A DNA stretch of 64,000 nt from Microbacterium sp. AK031 (GTDB lineage: Bacteria; Actinomycetota; Actinomycetes; Actinomycetales; Microbacteriaceae): contig NZ_JANUCA010000002.1 of the NCBI RefSeq assembly GCF_024807145.1, forward strand, positions 248,001 through 312,000, given 5' to 3'. Both the position numbers and the translations under genes were made by a program. Positions within the stretch are counted from its first letter, which is position 1. Each line of letters begins with the position of its first letter. Below, piece after piece: positions 49,223 through 58,939 of the stretch. The notes beneath the pieces were generated by a model. That model had not been told where the DNA came from. It was given only the letters and a program-made list of their open reading frames with translations, and did not search any database.

Positions 49223-52200
49223 TCAGATGACGTCGGCACTCCAGTCGTCGGGGTTCCCGAAACGATGCGCCGTGATGCTGATCGCCTGCTCGTGCAGGAA
49301 CGGCAGCAGTTCGAGTCGTCCGGCTGAGGTGACCTCGTTGTCGTAGACGGCCACGTCGGGGTCGCCGCCCAGGGCCGCTGCCAATGAACGGTGCAGTTCG
49401 GCAACGGCATCCCGCCCGCCGATGAGACGCACCCGGGAGCCCGAAGCGCGGTTCGGGTGGTCCGCGAGGACGTCGCCGGATGCCGGTTCCTCGCGCCGCA
49501 GCATCCGCTCGATCCACTCCGCGTCGCTCTCCACCGCGATGAGTGCACCGAGGTCGCCGAGTGCGCTGCGCACGGCGGAGGGAAGTCCGCCGGCGATGGA
49601 CACGAAGAAGCCGGCACCGGAGCGGATACCCGCGAGCACCACCCTCAGCACGTCCTGCAGCGGAGCGTCCGCTGTCGCCCGCACCACCACGGGCACCGGA
49701 CGATAACGGAACAGGTTCCGTTCGACGCCGAGCTGAGACACGTCGCGTACCTGGCCGAATTCACGATCCCACGCCACGGCATCCGACAGCGCCGACTGAC
49801 GCAGCCACTCGAAGGCCTCGAAGTCCAGCGATGCCTGCGCGGACTCGATGAGCCCCGAGATGCGACTGTCGAGTCCCCGCAGATGCAGAGTGCTCGATGC
49901 CCTGCCACGCGGCAGCGAACGCCACGATCCCAGGCCGATCAGATAGTTCGGCCCGCCCGCCTTCGCACCGGGTCCGACCGAAGACCGCTTCCAGCCGCCG
50001 AACGGCTGACGCTGCACGATCGCCCCGGTGATGCCGCGGTTGACGTAGAGATTGCCGGCCTGCACCCGATCGAGCCAGAGCGCGAGATCGTCGGGATCCT
50101 GGGTGTGCAGCCCGGCGGTCAGGCCGTATGCCACGTCGTTCTGCAGATCGATAGCGGCAGCCAGGGTCGGCGCGTGCATGATGCCCAGAATCGGGCCGAA
50201 GAACTCCTCGCGGTGGGTGCGAGACCCGGCCTCCACCCCGACGCGGATGCCGGGACGCCACAGCCGCCCGGTCTCATCGCCCCCCACCAAGGAAGGCTTT
50301 ATCAGCCACTGTTCGTCATCCTCGAGCTCGGCCAACGCCCAGGCGAGCTTGCCCTGCGGCTTTTCGATCACGGGGCCGATCTCTGCGAGCGGGTCAGTGG
50401 GCCATCCGATGTTCAGCGAACGCACGGAATCTGTCAGCTGGCGGGCGAAGCGCTTGGAGCGCCCCACCGGCCCGACCAGGATCGCGAGTGAGGCCGCTGA
50501 GCACTTCTGTCCCGCGTGGCTGAATGCGCTCTTCACCAGATCGGCGACGGCGAGGTCGAGATCCGCTGACGGTGCGATGACGATCGCATTCTTACCACTG
50601 GTCTCCGCGAGCAGTGGAAGGTCTGGACGCCAGGATCGGAACAGCGCGGCGGTGTCCCAGGATCCGGTGAGGATGACCCGATCGACCGAGCGATGCGACA
50701 TGAGCTGGCGCCCCAGATCGCCTTCCTCGATGTCGACGAGGGCGAGCACGTCCCTCGGGATACCCGCCTGCCAGAGCGCTTCCGCGACGACCGCCGCGCA
50801 TCGCCTGGCCTGCGGCGCGGGTTTGAAGATCACGCCGGAGCCGGCCGCCAACGCCGCGAGCACGCCGCCGGACGGTATCGCGATGGGGAAGTTCCACGGC
50901 GGTGTGACGACGGTCACACGGGCGGGTTCGAACGCAGCGCCCGCGATGGAGTCCAGCTCACGCGCCTTCGCGCCGTAGTAGCGGGCGAAGTCGACGGCCT
51001 CGCTGACCTCGACATCCGCCTCGGAGAACACCTTTCCGGTCTCGGATGCCGCGACCTCGATGAGCTCTCCGCGATGCGATTCCAGCGCGGCTGCCGCACG
51101 CAGCAGCGTCTCCGCACGTTCGGACGCGGGCCGCGCACCCCAGGCGGCAGCGGCTGCGTGCACGCGCGCGATCGTCTGATCCAGCACGGTCGCATCGTGG
51201 ATTGCGGCCTCGCGCAATGTCACTTCGCCCACCGTCGACGTCTCGATACGCGCTCGTATGCCGTCCGCCCATTCACGGTTCGCCGGAAGCACGGGGTCAC
51301 TGTCGGTCGTGTTGACGAAGCCGGGCGCCCCAGCGGAATCCGAATCAGCCTCGCGGGGCGAGTACACGGCCGTCTCGATGAATGCCCCGCCGCCATCGGA
51401 GCCGTCCACGCCCTCCGATCCCCTGGCGATGCCGAGCACGGCCTTCGTGAGGTCGCCGTCGTCGCTCTGCGGGGTGGTCGCGGGCCGCAGCGACTCATGC
51501 ACAGGGTCCTGCCTGTTCTGGATGCGGAACGGGACACGCCTCATCGTGCGGTCGCCCGCCCGCTCCAGCGACTGGAGGAATCGGTGCTTCTCGCGCTCGA
51601 AGAGGGAAGAATCGTCGTGCAGGTGGAACGCCGCAGAGAGGAAGTTCTCGGATGCTGCGTTCTCCTCCAGCCGCCTGACCAGGTAGCTGATGGCCACATC
51701 GAACTCGTCCGGCTTGACCACGGGCACATACAGCAGCACGGGGCCGACCTCGCGGGAGACGGCCTGCGCCTGCCCCTGCGCCATGCCGAGCAGCATCTCG
51801 AACTCGACGTCGCCCGTGACGCCGCGTTCGCCGGCGAGCAGCCAGGCATGCGCGATGCCGAAAAGGTTGTGGCCGGCGACGCCTATCCGAACGGCGGCGG
51901 TGTTCTCGGGGCGCAGAGCCTCATCGAGCAGCCGCAGGTAGTTCGCGTCGGTATCGAGCTTCGTGTCGTAGGTGGCCAGCGGCCACCCGTGCATCACGGC
52001 ATCCACTCGCTCCATGGCGAGATTGGCGCCCTTGACGAGTCGGATCTTGATCTTCGCTCCGCCGTGCTCGACGCGCGCCTTCGCCCATGCCGTGAGCTCG
52101 CGCAGCGCATCCAGCGCATCGGGCAGATAGGACTGCAGCACGATCCCCGCCTCGAGTCGCTGCAGGCGAACGTCTTCGAGGATGCGGGTGAACACCGCGA

Positions 52201-52894
52201 TCGTGAGATCGAGATCGCGGTACTCCTCCATGTCGAGGTTGATGAAGGTGCCATTGGAAGCGGCCGTCAGATAGAGCGGCAGCAGGCGGGCGGCGACGGC
52301 ATCGACGATCTCGTCGAACGCCCACATCGACATATGGCTGATGACCGACGAGACCTTGACCGAGACATAGTCGACGTCGTCGCGTCTGATGAGCTCATGG
52401 ATGCCGTCGAGTCGGCGCTTCGCCTCCGCCTCGCCCAGCACGGCTTCGCCCAGCAGGTTCAGGTTCAGTCGCGCGCCCGTCTCGCGGAGCTTCTCGATCG
52501 CAGGACCGAGCTTCGCGGGGCGGGCATCGGCCACGAGATGTCCGACCATCTCACGCAGCACGCGCCTGGCGATCGGCACCGTCGGAGTGGGGATCAGGGG
52601 GGCGATGCCACCGCCGAGGCGCACAGCGCCGCGCAGGTACCAGGGCAGGAAGTCGGGAACCATCGGTGCGATCCGCTGCAGCTGGGCGGCGGCAGCGCTC
52701 AGGGATTCGGGCCGCATCACGCCGTCGACGAACCCGAGCGTGAACGGGAGCCCGTTCTTGTCCTGCAGCAGATCGGCGAGGCGCGCGGCCGCAGGATCGA
52801 CCTCGACCTCGGCCGCTTCGGCGATCCAGCGACTCGCGAGTTCGACCGCCTGATCGGCTAGTTGATTGGCCCCGGGAAAGGACGACTCTGACAT
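49223..52894 (-). CDS. putA: Bifunctional proline dehydrogenase / L-glutamate gamma-semialdehyde dehydrogenase
   Basis: A 1223-residue cytosolic or membrane-associated enzyme oxidising proline to glutamate. Residues about 60-450 form the FAD-binding proline dehydrogenase barrel (YVSVKVSSVISHMSMW, KIKIRLVKGANLAMER, VAGHNLFGIAHAW). Residues about 530-1030 form the NAD-dependent P5C dehydrogenase with the Glu region LLAETSGKNAIVI and catalytic Cys in SHAGQKCSAASLAI. A C-terminal domain of about 190 residues follows. There is no N-terminal RHH DNA-binding domain, so it is not a PutA autoregulator. The ATG at 52894 sits 6 nt after TAGGCT with no ribosome binding site, implying a leaderless mRNA. 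Confidence 0.95.
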   Translation of the reverse strand: MSESSFPGANQLADQAVELASRWIAEAAEVEVDPAAARLADLLQDKNGLPFTLGFVDGVMRPESLSAAAAQLQRIAPMVPDFLPWYLRGAVRLGGGIAPLIPTPTVPIARRVLREMVGHLVADARPAKLGPAIEKLRETGARLNLNLLGEAVLGEAEAKRRLDGIHELIRRDDVDYVSVKVSSVISHMSMWAFDEIVDAVAARLLPLYLTAASNGTFINLDMEEYRDLDLTIAVFTRILEDVRLQRLEAGIVLQSYLPDALDALRELTAWAKARVEHGGAKIKIRLVKGANLAMERVDAVMHGWPLATYDTKLDTDANYLRLLDEALRPENTAAVRIGVAGHNLFGIAHAWLLAGERGVTGDVEFEMLLGMAQGQAQAVSREVGPVLLYVPVVKPDEFDVAISYLVRRLEENAASENFLSAAFHLHDDSSLFEREKHRFLQSLERAGDRTMRRVPFRIQNRQDPVHESLRPATTPQSDDGDLTKAVLGIARGSEGVDGSDGGGAFIETAVYSPREADSDSAGAPGFVNTTDSDPVLPANREWADGIRARIETSTVGEVTLREAAIHDATVLDQTIARVHAAAAAWGARPASERAETLLRAAAALESHRGELIEVAASETGKVFSEADVEVSEAVDFARYYGAKARELDSIAGAAFEPARVTVVTPPWNFPIAIPSGGVLAALAAGSGVIFKPAPQARRCAAVVAEALWQAGIPRDVLALVDIEEGDLGRQLMSHRSVDRVILTGSWDTAALFRSWRPDLPLLAETSGKNAIVIAPSADLDLAVADLVKSAFSHAGQKCSAASLAILVGPVGRSKRFARQLTDSVRSLNIGWPTDPLAEIGPVIEKPQGKLAWALAELEDDEQWLIKPSLVGGDETGRLWRPGIRVGVEAGSRTHREEFFGPILGIMHAPTLAAAIDLQNDVAYGLTAGLHTQDPDDLALWLDRVQAGNLYVNRGITGAIVQRQPFGGWKRSSVGPGAKAGGPNYLIGLGSWRSLPRGRASSTLHLRGLDSRISGLIESAQASLDFEAFEWLRQSALSDAVAWDREFGQVRDVSQLGVERNLFRYRPVPVVVRATADAPLQDVLRVVLAGIRSGAGFFVSIAGGLPSAVRSALGDLGALIAVESDAEWIERMLRREEPASGDVLADHPNRASGSRVRLIGGRDAVAELHRSLAAALGGDPDVAVYDNEVTSAGRLELLPFLHEQAISITAHRFGNPDDWSADVI

Positions 52895-52900
52895 GTGCTC

Positions 52901-52906
52901 AGCCTA
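52901..52906 (-). promoter_or_regulatory. Leaderless-type -10 box of putA
   Basis: TAGGCT on the minus strand, 6 nt before the ATG at 52894. No Shine-Dalgarno in the gap and no clear -35. Confidence 0.45.
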
Positions 52907-52976
52907 GGAGCGCAGTCGCATCGCGGAGCGGTGACACTGCGAAGCGCCCACTACTTCGGCCTCCTTCACGTCGCTC

Positions 52977-52982
52977 TATGAT
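52977..52982 (+). promoter_or_regulatory. Leaderless-type -10 box
   Basis: TATGAT, near-consensus, 6 nt before the GTG at 52989, which supports that start codon. Confidence 0.5.
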
Positions 52983-52988
52983 TTTGCT

Positions 52989-53524
52989 GTGACCGACCAG
53001 GGGAGCAAGCAACGCTCTTCGAGTGCGTCTGCGACCGTCGCCCCGCCCGTTGCTTCTGAGGACGCCGATCCGCAGTCATCCGCCGCGCCGGCCGCATCGA
53101 CGCCGCGGCGCAATCAATGGACGACTGTCGGGCGCGAGATCGTGGTCACGATCCTCGATGTGCGCGCGGCGAGCACCGTCACGGCCTCGAGCGGGTGGAG
53201 TGCAGACGGGACCTGGCTGCTCATCGATCTGGATGCCGAATCCGTGACGACCGGCCGTCTCCTCAAGGGCGCGACGCTGACCATCGACGCGCTTGAGTTC
53301 CGGGCAAGTGAACGGATGGACTCGTTGTTCTCGACAAACCTCGTCCCCGGCATCCCTCGCAGGGGCACCATCGCGTTCGAACTCCCGGACGCGATGGTGA
53401 CCGGCACGTCTCCCTCGCAGGCGACACCCGCCTCGATTCGGTCATCGAGCTGATCATCCCGCTCGATGAGCTGACCATCAGCGACGAGGAATCCGTGCGT
53501 GACACAGACTGGGCGACGCCATGA
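52989..53524 (+). pseudogene. Uncharacterised secreted/surface-type protein, frameshifted near its C terminus
   Basis: GTG 52989 opens a frame with a Ser/Ala/Pro-rich tail (to about residue 40) and then a beta-rich domain (GREIVVTILDVRAAST, TWLLIDLDAESV, FRASERMDSLFSTNLVPG). The frame ends at 53453 after a change of character near 53408. In the other frame a sensible continuation (LAGDTRLDSVIELIIPLDEL then TISDEESVRDTDWATP) ends at 53524 and overlaps the next ATG by 4 bp. Restoring one G (ACGTCTCC to ACGGTCTCC) would join them. So this is a one-base deletion or a sequencing error. No transmembrane segment or family is recognised. Confidence 0.6.
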
Positions 53525-54045
53525 CCGGTTGGTGGCGGCGGAACACCCTCCCGCGCATCGCCCTGGCTGTGCTCGCGCCGGTCACGGCAGGGGTCATCGG
53601 CTGGAACGAGTGGCAGGAGTACTTCCTCCACCGCTCCACCACCCAGGTAGCACCCGAGACCGAAGACGGCACCGTCGAACTCGGCGGCGCGACCTGGGGT
53701 CCCATCCGCAGTCAGTACCTCGGGGACGTCGAGGGACTGACCGTGCCCGAGGGCGCTGAAGTGGTCGTCGCCGTCATTCCCGTCACTCCGGGCGCCGAAC
53801 CGATCTCCTGCCCCGCGCCGACATTGATCGAGCAGAGCAGCGGCCGCGAATGGAGTGAGGGTCGGCTCGACCTGGGACTGTCGTCCAGCTCCGCGGAGCC
53901 GACCACCTGCGACAGCACCGTCACCGAGCCGTACGAGCTGCTCATGCCGTACATCGTGCCGAAAGACGCCGAAGGCCCGTTCTGGGTGAACATCGCACCG
54001 CCGGCGGAGTCCCCGAAGATCGTTCAGTTCTCGATCGACCCCTGA
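53521..54045 (+). CDS. Single-pass membrane-anchored exported protein, function unknown
   Basis: A 174-residue protein with an N-terminal signal-anchor (about residues 9-26, after WWRR) and an extracytoplasmic beta-rich domain. It has two cysteines (PISCPAPTL and PTTCDSTV) that could pair. I do not recognise a family. Its ATG overlaps the restored end of the previous frame (ATGA), so the two genes form an operon and probably a surface-exposed pair. The 3' end overlaps the convergent broken membrane gene by 22 bp. Confidence 0.65.
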   Translation: MTGWWRRNTLPRIALAVLAPVTAGVIGWNEWQEYFLHRSTTQVAPETEDGTVELGGATWGPIRSQYLGDVEGLTVPEGAEVVVAVIPVTPGAEPISCPAPTLIEQSSGREWSEGRLDLGLSSSSAEPTTCDSTVTEPYELLMPYIVPKDAEGPFWVNIAPPAESPKIVQFSIDP

Positions 54046-55112
54046 GCCGTCGGCGCCGGGCTCGGATCGACCACCTCGACAGCCACGCGCTCGGCGTCGG
54101 CCCGCGTCCGCAGCGCACCCAGCGTGGCGTCGTACGATGCGGCCACGAGCACGAAGCGGATCGGCTCGAGGATCAACGGAACGAGCAGGAAGATCAGAAT
54201 GTCTGCGACCCGCCAGGACGATGCGAGCTCGTTCGGCTCCAGCAACCGTGTGATCGCGAGGCTCAGCAGCGCATCTGCAGCGAGCACGACCGTGTAGAGG
54301 AACACATAGGTGGCGATCATCACGGGTCCGGCCCGCCACATCAGCACGATCGCCTTGCCGAGCGGACGGAAGCGGCCGATGAACTGCTCGCCGAACTCAC
54401 CCATCCAGCGGGACACTGGCCCTGGGAGTCGCTCGATCCGCTGCCGGGTGCGCGTGATGAAGCGGTAGCGCAGCCGCACACTCTCCGCCACGATCGCCTG
54501 TCCGTAGATCACACCGGCGATCGCCAGCATGCGAGCGGCTGGATCAGGATGCCGCCTGCTTCGCCGAGCAGCCATTCCACGCCGTCCCAGATCCACGCGA
54601 TCGGCGTGAGCTGCGAACCGACCCACTCGCGCAGATGACCGATCCACACCATGGTGGCGCGGCCGTCGACCCACGCGGTGACGGCGTCGATGCCATCGCT
54701 GATGAGGAAGAGCGAGAAGCAGACCCAGACCGCCTCCAGGTAGACGGCGACGAGGGAGAAAGGCTTCGGAAGTCGCGTTCCGTACCGCTTCCATGCCCAA
54801 CGGCCGGCGAACGCCACGACGATGACGGCGACGCTCGCCACGTTGAAGCCGAGTTGAAGAACGGCGTCAGCAGGCAGCGCACTCGCCGTGGTGGAGGTGG
54901 CGCTGCTTCGATCTGTTCGGCGAGCTGCGTCCAGGCTTGGAGAGGATCGCCAGCGGCAGCAGCACGAAGCCCCAGGTGGAACTCCACGCGCCGACATAGC
55001 CGGCCAGCTGGATCGCGAGGTAGTGCCCGAGTGCGCCTGCCGCAAACCACGCCAGCAGCGCCGGCCAGTGCCGCAGCAGCACGCGTCCGGTGGTGGCGAG
55101 GATCGTCAGCAC
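54024..55112 (-). pseudogene. Multi-spanning membrane protein broken by two frame changes
   Basis: Three minus-strand frames supply successive parts. From GTG 55112: LLRHWPALLAWFAAGALGHY and GFVLLPLAILS. After a break near 54930-54960: LQLGFNVASVAVIVVAFAG, then helices ending GEAGGILIQPLA. After a break at about 54530: MLAIAGVIYGQAIVAES and further helices to 54024. The second break is explained by loss of one G (GCATGCTGG for GCATGGCTGG, restoring LAWLAIAG). The first may also involve an internal deletion because the join lacks good connecting sequence. TAACGT lies 6 nt before the GTG start. Function unknown; it is convergent with the exported-protein pair. Confidence 0.65.
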
Positions 55113-55118
55113 GCCGCT

Positions 55119-55124
55119 ACGTTA
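55119..55124 (-). promoter_or_regulatory. Leaderless-type -10 box of the broken membrane gene
   Basis: TAACGT on the minus strand, 6 nt before the GTG at 55112, without a Shine-Dalgarno. Confidence 0.4.
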
Positions 55125-55131
55125 GCGCGCC

Positions 55132-55719
55132 TCACATCCAGATACTCGGCGCAGGCTTCCGCACCGGCGGGAGAGCGGATGCCGCGGCCCACTCGTGCAC
55201 CCACGGATCCACGTCCGGCAGTCCCTCCGGACGCCCGACGGCCGCGAAGAGCTCCTGGTGCGACAGCGTGCCGCCGCTGCGCTTGAGCATGCGGGCACGG
55301 ATGATCGCCCTGGCATAGACCTCCCCGTCGACCACGGCGCGGTGCTCGAGATAGATCGCCCTGTCGTCATGCCCGAGCAGGCGCGACTCGATGTCGAAGA
55401 GCTGCCACAGTTGAAGCGACTTGCGGAACGTGACGGTCTCGGCTGAGACGACGGCATACCAGCCGTTGCTCTTCATCGCGTCGGCCATACCCGTGCGCAC
55501 AAGCAGGTCCCAGCGCCCGAGGTCGAAAAGCGACAGATAGCGGCCGTTGTTCATATGGCGCAGCACGTCGATGTCGGTGGGGAGAGTCGTCACCCTGATC
55601 CGCCCGACGTCGCCGGGTTCGAGCTGGCCTTCCCGGCGCAGCCGCCGACGAGCACGCCACATCACGAGAAGAGTTCGCCAGATCACGTTCACGAGGATCG
55701 ATAGTAGCCAGCGATGCAT
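55132..55719 (-). CDS. Hotdog-fold thioesterase-like protein
   Basis: A 195-residue protein. An N-terminal hydrophobic helix (about residues 3-20) precedes a 4-hydroxybenzoyl-CoA thioesterase-type hotdog domain. LRHMNNGRYLSLFDLGRWDLL carries the conserved Asn-Asn-Gly segment and the active-site acidic helix. FRKSLQLWQLFDIESRLLGHDD follows. Related to the THEM6/acyl-CoA thioesterase group; the substrate is unknown. ATG 55719 has AGGAG about 11 nt and AGGG nearer upstream. Monocistronic, divergent from an acetyltransferase. Confidence 0.78.
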   Translation of the reverse strand: MHRWLLSILVNVIWRTLLVMWRARRRLRREGQLEPGDVGRIRVTTLPTDIDVLRHMNNGRYLSLFDLGRWDLLVRTGMADAMKSNGWYAVVSAETVTFRKSLQLWQLFDIESRLLGHDDRAIYLEHRAVVDGEVYARAIIRARMLKRSGGTLSHQELFAAVGRPEGLPDVDPWVHEWAAASALPPVRKPAPSIWM

Positions 55720-55788
55720 GATCCCTGAACTCCTTTGTGGGAATCGAACAGGGGGGTCGCTCGATTTCATCTTCGTCCAAGGCGCGCG

Positions 55789-55794
55789 TAGAGT
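55789..55794 (+). promoter_or_regulatory. Leaderless-type -10 box of the acetyltransferase
   Basis: TAGAGT ends 6 nt before the ATG at 55801, and no Shine-Dalgarno is present. Confidence 0.45.
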
Positions 55795-55800
55795 CGCGGC

Positions 55801-56307
55801 ATGAGCGCCGAAGCCCAGCCTGAAGTCATCATCCGTCCGGTCCGCGATGTGGATGCGGAGGCACTGGGTCGCGTGCACGCGCAGTGCTGGCACGAGACCT
55901 ACGATCATCTGGTCAGCAAGGCTGCGTTGGAGCGCGTGTCCCCCCGCCGCATGGCAGAGCTGTGGACCCACTGGGCAGCACAGGGCGAAGATTTCAGCAT
56001 GAGCGCCGCGCTCGTCGACGGTGAGATCGTCGGTTTCGTCGGCTCCGGTCCTGCGCGCGACAAGGATGCCCCGGCGTTCCGCGAGCTGTACTTCATCTAC
56101 CTCCTCGACAAGTGGCACTCCACCGGCCTCGGCCAGAAGCTCTTCGATGCGGCCGTCGAGAAGGACGAGCCGCTGTACCTCTGGGTGGCGGAGGACAACC
56201 CCCGCGCCCACCGCTTCTACGCGCGCAACGGCTTCACGCTCGACGGCGCGACTCACACCGAACCGTTCCTCGGTGAGACGCTCACCGAAGTGCGATTCGT
56301 GCGCTGA
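55801..56307 (+). CDS. GNAT family N-acetyltransferase
   Basis: A 168-residue acetyl-CoA-dependent acetyltransferase. Motif A is seen as ELYFIYLLDKWHSTGLGQKL (about 95-114) and motif B as VAEDNPRAHRFYARNGF. The N-terminal ARVHAQCWHETYDHLV-like segment is typical of the RimI/toxin-resistance subgroup. The acceptor is unknown. Convergent with the cytochrome-b-like gene, 5 bp between stops. Confidence 0.88.
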   Translation: MSAEAQPEVIIRPVRDVDAEALGRVHAQCWHETYDHLVSKAALERVSPRRMAELWTHWAAQGEDFSMSAALVDGEIVGFVGSGPARDKDAPAFRELYFIYLLDKWHSTGLGQKLFDAAVEKDEPLYLWVAEDNPRAHRFYARNGFTLDGATHTEPFLGETLTEVRFVR

Positions 56308-56312
56308 CCCGC

Positions 56313-57959
56313 TCAGCGGGCGCTGACGTTCCCGAACAGCTTCGCGATCGGCGCCAGCACCATCGGGCGTGCGGCGACCCATGCGGCCGCGATGACGACG
56401 AGTGATGCCACCAGGAACCAGAATCCGGTCCAGTTGTCCGCATAGGCGTTCGGATCAGCGGAGCCCTGCGCGGCGTACATGTGGTTGAGGTTGCGCAGTG
56501 CTCCGGTCGCGAACACGAGGAACACGTGGATCGCGATGAACACCACGAAGTACAGCATCACCGGGAAGTGCAGCGCGCGCGCCCATTCGACCGGGTACGC
56601 CTCGTTGAGCTTCGCTGCGTTCTTCGGCCAGATACCGCTCATGCGCACGCCGGTGATGGCCGCGAGAGGCGCCGCGATGAAGATCGTCGCGCCATACGCG
56701 AGCTGCTGCAGCGAGTTGTAGTTGACCCAGCCGTTCTCGGTCGGCCAGTCCAGCGACACGTACTGCAGCGTCGCGGACAGTGCGTTCGGGAAGACCTCCC
56801 AACTGGTGGGGATCACCCTCATCCACTGCCCGGTCACGAACAGCAGGATCACGAACACGATGCCGTTGACGAGCCACAGGATGTCGAGCGACTGGTGAAA
56901 CCACAGCGTCAGGCTGATCTTGCTCTTCGCGTTGCCCCGCGCCGTCCAGAACGCGGTCGGGCGTTTGTCATTGCGCACGCTGAGCCCTGAGCGGATGATC
57001 AGCACCATCAGGAACACGTTGAAGAAGTGCTGCCATCCGAGCCAGCCGGGGAACCCGACCGGAGCACCCTCGGGGAGGTGGTATTCGCCGGGGTAGGTCT
57101 GCAGGAATTCCTGCATGCCGGAGAGACTCAGCAGCCAGCGGACGAACAGCACCGCCATCGCCGCGGCACCGAGCAGTCCGATGCCGCCGACGATGACAGC
57201 ACCCGCCCATTGGGCCTTGGTGAACGGGCCGATGCGGGTGGGCTCCGGAGCAGGTGCGGGATGCGTGAACGCGTTCTTGCCTGGGAAGACCGTGCGCTGG
57301 AACGGCAGCGGCGTGCTGACGTCGACCGTCGCGAGTTCCGTGGATGCCGGGATGTCGGATGCCTCGATGAAGTCGTCGGTGCGCGTCTCTGCCACGCCTT
57401 CGACGGCAACGGCAGCCGCAACGATCGCGGTCGTGCCGGCAGGAGGCCAGGGTTCGCCTCCTGGCGTGCGCGGCAGGCCGCGTCGCAGGGCATCACCGGT
57501 ACCGGATGTCGCGGCCGGCGAGGTTTCGACTCGCTCCGCTCGCGGGGCCCGTTTCGTCTCGGTCGCTTCGCTCCCTCGCGGGGCGACCCTGGAGGTCTGA
57601 GTGGAATCCGCTGAGGGAGTCGCGGCGGACGCCGCCACCGCTGGCGCTGCTGCCGCAGGTGGGACCGAGACCGCATCGGCCGGAGGCCACGACTCTCCTC
57701 CCGGTGTTCGAGGGAGCCCACGCCTCAGCGGCGTCGCAGCAGCTGCCCCCCGCGGGTCGTTTAGCGCCGCGGGGGAAGCCTGAGGAGACGAAACGGGCTT
57801 AGCGACCGACAAGGAGTCGAAGCCTTCTCCAGCTGCAGGAACAGGCACCGGCGTAGTGTCCTGCGCCACAGCATCCGCCACTTCGACGTCACCGGCCGGG
57901 GGCCAGGGCTCGCCACCGGCCACGCGCGGCAGACCGCGCCTGAGCATCCGCGTCGTCAT
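56313..57959 (-). CDS. Cytochrome b-like membrane protein with three N-terminal LRRGLPR repeats
   Basis: A 548-residue protein in two parts. The first 235 residues are low-complexity and Pro/Ala-rich. They contain three copies of an LRRGLPR-x2-GGE-x-WPPA motif (residues 6-23, 78-94 and 158-175). The rest is a cytochrome b/b6-type membrane domain with about five to six helices ([58 protein letters not shown]). Helix histidines are suited to haem ligation. It is 2 bp downstream of etfA, so it may pass electrons from EtfAB toward the quinone pool (inference). The repeats may mediate binding to a partner. Confidence 0.78.
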   Translation of the reverse strand: MTTRMLRRGLPRVAGGEPWPPAGDVEVADAVAQDTTPVPVPAAGEGFDSLSVAKPVSSPQASPAALNDPRGAAAATPLRRGLPRTPGGESWPPADAVSVPPAAAAPAVAASAATPSADSTQTSRVAPRGSEATETKRAPRAERVETSPAATSGTGDALRRGLPRTPGGEPWPPAGTTAIVAAAVAVEGVAETRTDDFIEASDIPASTELATVDVSTPLPFQRTVFPGKNAFTHPAPAPEPTRIGPFTKAQWAGAVIVGGIGLLGAAAMAVLFVRWLLSLSGMQEFLQTYPGEYHLPEGAPVGFPGWLGWQHFFNVFLMVLIIRSGLSVRNDKRPTAFWTARGNAKSKISLTLWFHQSLDILWLVNGIVFVILLFVTGQWMRVIPTSWEVFPNALSATLQYVSLDWPTENGWVNYNSLQQLAYGATIFIAAPLAAITGVRMSGIWPKNAAKLNEAYPVEWARALHFPVMLYFVVFIAIHVFLVFATGALRNLNHMYAAQGSADPNAYADNWTGFWFLVASLVVIAAAWVAARPMVLAPIAKLFGNVSAR

Positions 57960-57961
57960 CG

Positions 57962-58939
57962 CTACTTCTTCCGCGCTTCGAGCGCCTCGACCACCTGCGG
58001 CACGATCTTGAACAGGTCGCCGACGATGCCGAAGTCGGCGACGTCGAAGATCGGCGCCTCGCCGTCCTTGTTGATCGCCACGATGTTCTTGGCAGTCTGC
58101 ATGCCGGCGCGGTGCTGGATGGCACCGGAGATGCCGACCGCGACATACAGCTGCGGCGACACCGAGACGCCGGTCTGACCGACCTGGTGCGCGTACGGGA
58201 TGTAGCCGGCATCGACCGCCGCACGTGAGGCGCCGATCGCGGCACCCAGCGCGTCGGCGAGCTGCTCGACGAGCACGAACTGCTCCTTCGAACCCAGACC
58301 ACGACCGCCCGAGACGACCTTCGTGGCACCGCGCAGCTCAGGACGTGACGATTCCGCCTCGACGACCTCGATCGCGCCCGCCTTCGCAGCTGCGGCACCG
58401 GATGCTGTCACCTCGAGCGTTTCGACCGTCGGAGATGCGACGGCCTCCGCACGAGCATCCACCGCGCCCTGGCGCACGGTGATGACCGGCGCGCCGTACG
58501 TCGGCGCGGAATCCACGAGGTAGGCCCCGCCGTAGACGGAATGGTGCGCGACGATGCCCTCGTCATCGCGGGAGACGCCGATCGCATCCACCGACACGGC
58601 GAGCCGCTCGCGCACCGCGAAGCGGCCGGCGACATCACGGCCTGTGATCGAATTCGAGATCAGCACCGCGTCCGGCTGCACCTTCTCGTATGCCGCCTGC
58701 AGCGCGTCGACCAGCGGGACCGTGAGGGCTTCCGCATCGGCATCCGCGGTGAGGACGACCGATGCACCGGCAGCGGCCGCGGCATCCACCGCGCTCTGTG
58801 AACCGCCGGGAACCAGCGCGACCGGAGATCCGATCGTCGACGCGGCACCGATGAGTGCCGCCGTCGAGCTGGCGGCATCGCCGGCAGGAGTCACGTCGAC
58901 GAGGACGAGGATCGAGTTCTCGGGGTAGCTCATCGTCAC
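57962..58939 (-). CDS. etfA: Electron transfer flavoprotein alpha subunit
   Basis: A 325-residue FAD-binding subunit. The C-terminal FAD motif [19 protein letters not shown] then [19 protein letters not shown] (about 240-285) is intact, and an N-terminal alpha/beta domain precedes it. With EtfB it accepts electrons from acyl-CoA and similar dehydrogenases. The start is GTG 58939 overlapping the etfB stop; ATG 58933 is an alternative. Central gene of etfB-etfA-cytochrome. Confidence 0.93.
   Translation of the reverse strand: MTMSYPENSILVLVDVTPAGDAASSTAALIGAASTIGSPVALVPGGSQSAVDAAAAAGASVVLTADADAEALTVPLVDALQAAYEKVQPDAVLISNSITGRDVAGRFAVRERLAVSVDAIGVSRDDEGIVAHHSVYGGAYLVDSAPTYGAPVITVRQGAVDARAEAVASPTVETLEVTASGAAAAKAGAIEVVEAESSRPELRGATKVVSGGRGLGSKEQFVLVEQLADALGAAIGASRAAVDAGYIPYAHQVGQTGVSVSPQLYVAVGISGAIQHRAGMQTAKNIVAINKDGEAPIFDVADFGIVGDLFKIVPQVVEALEARKK

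Noticed and set aside
50693..52861. 722-codon plus-strand open frame
   Set aside because: Lies entirely antisense to putA, whose motifs are intact; high GC suppresses stops in shadow frames.
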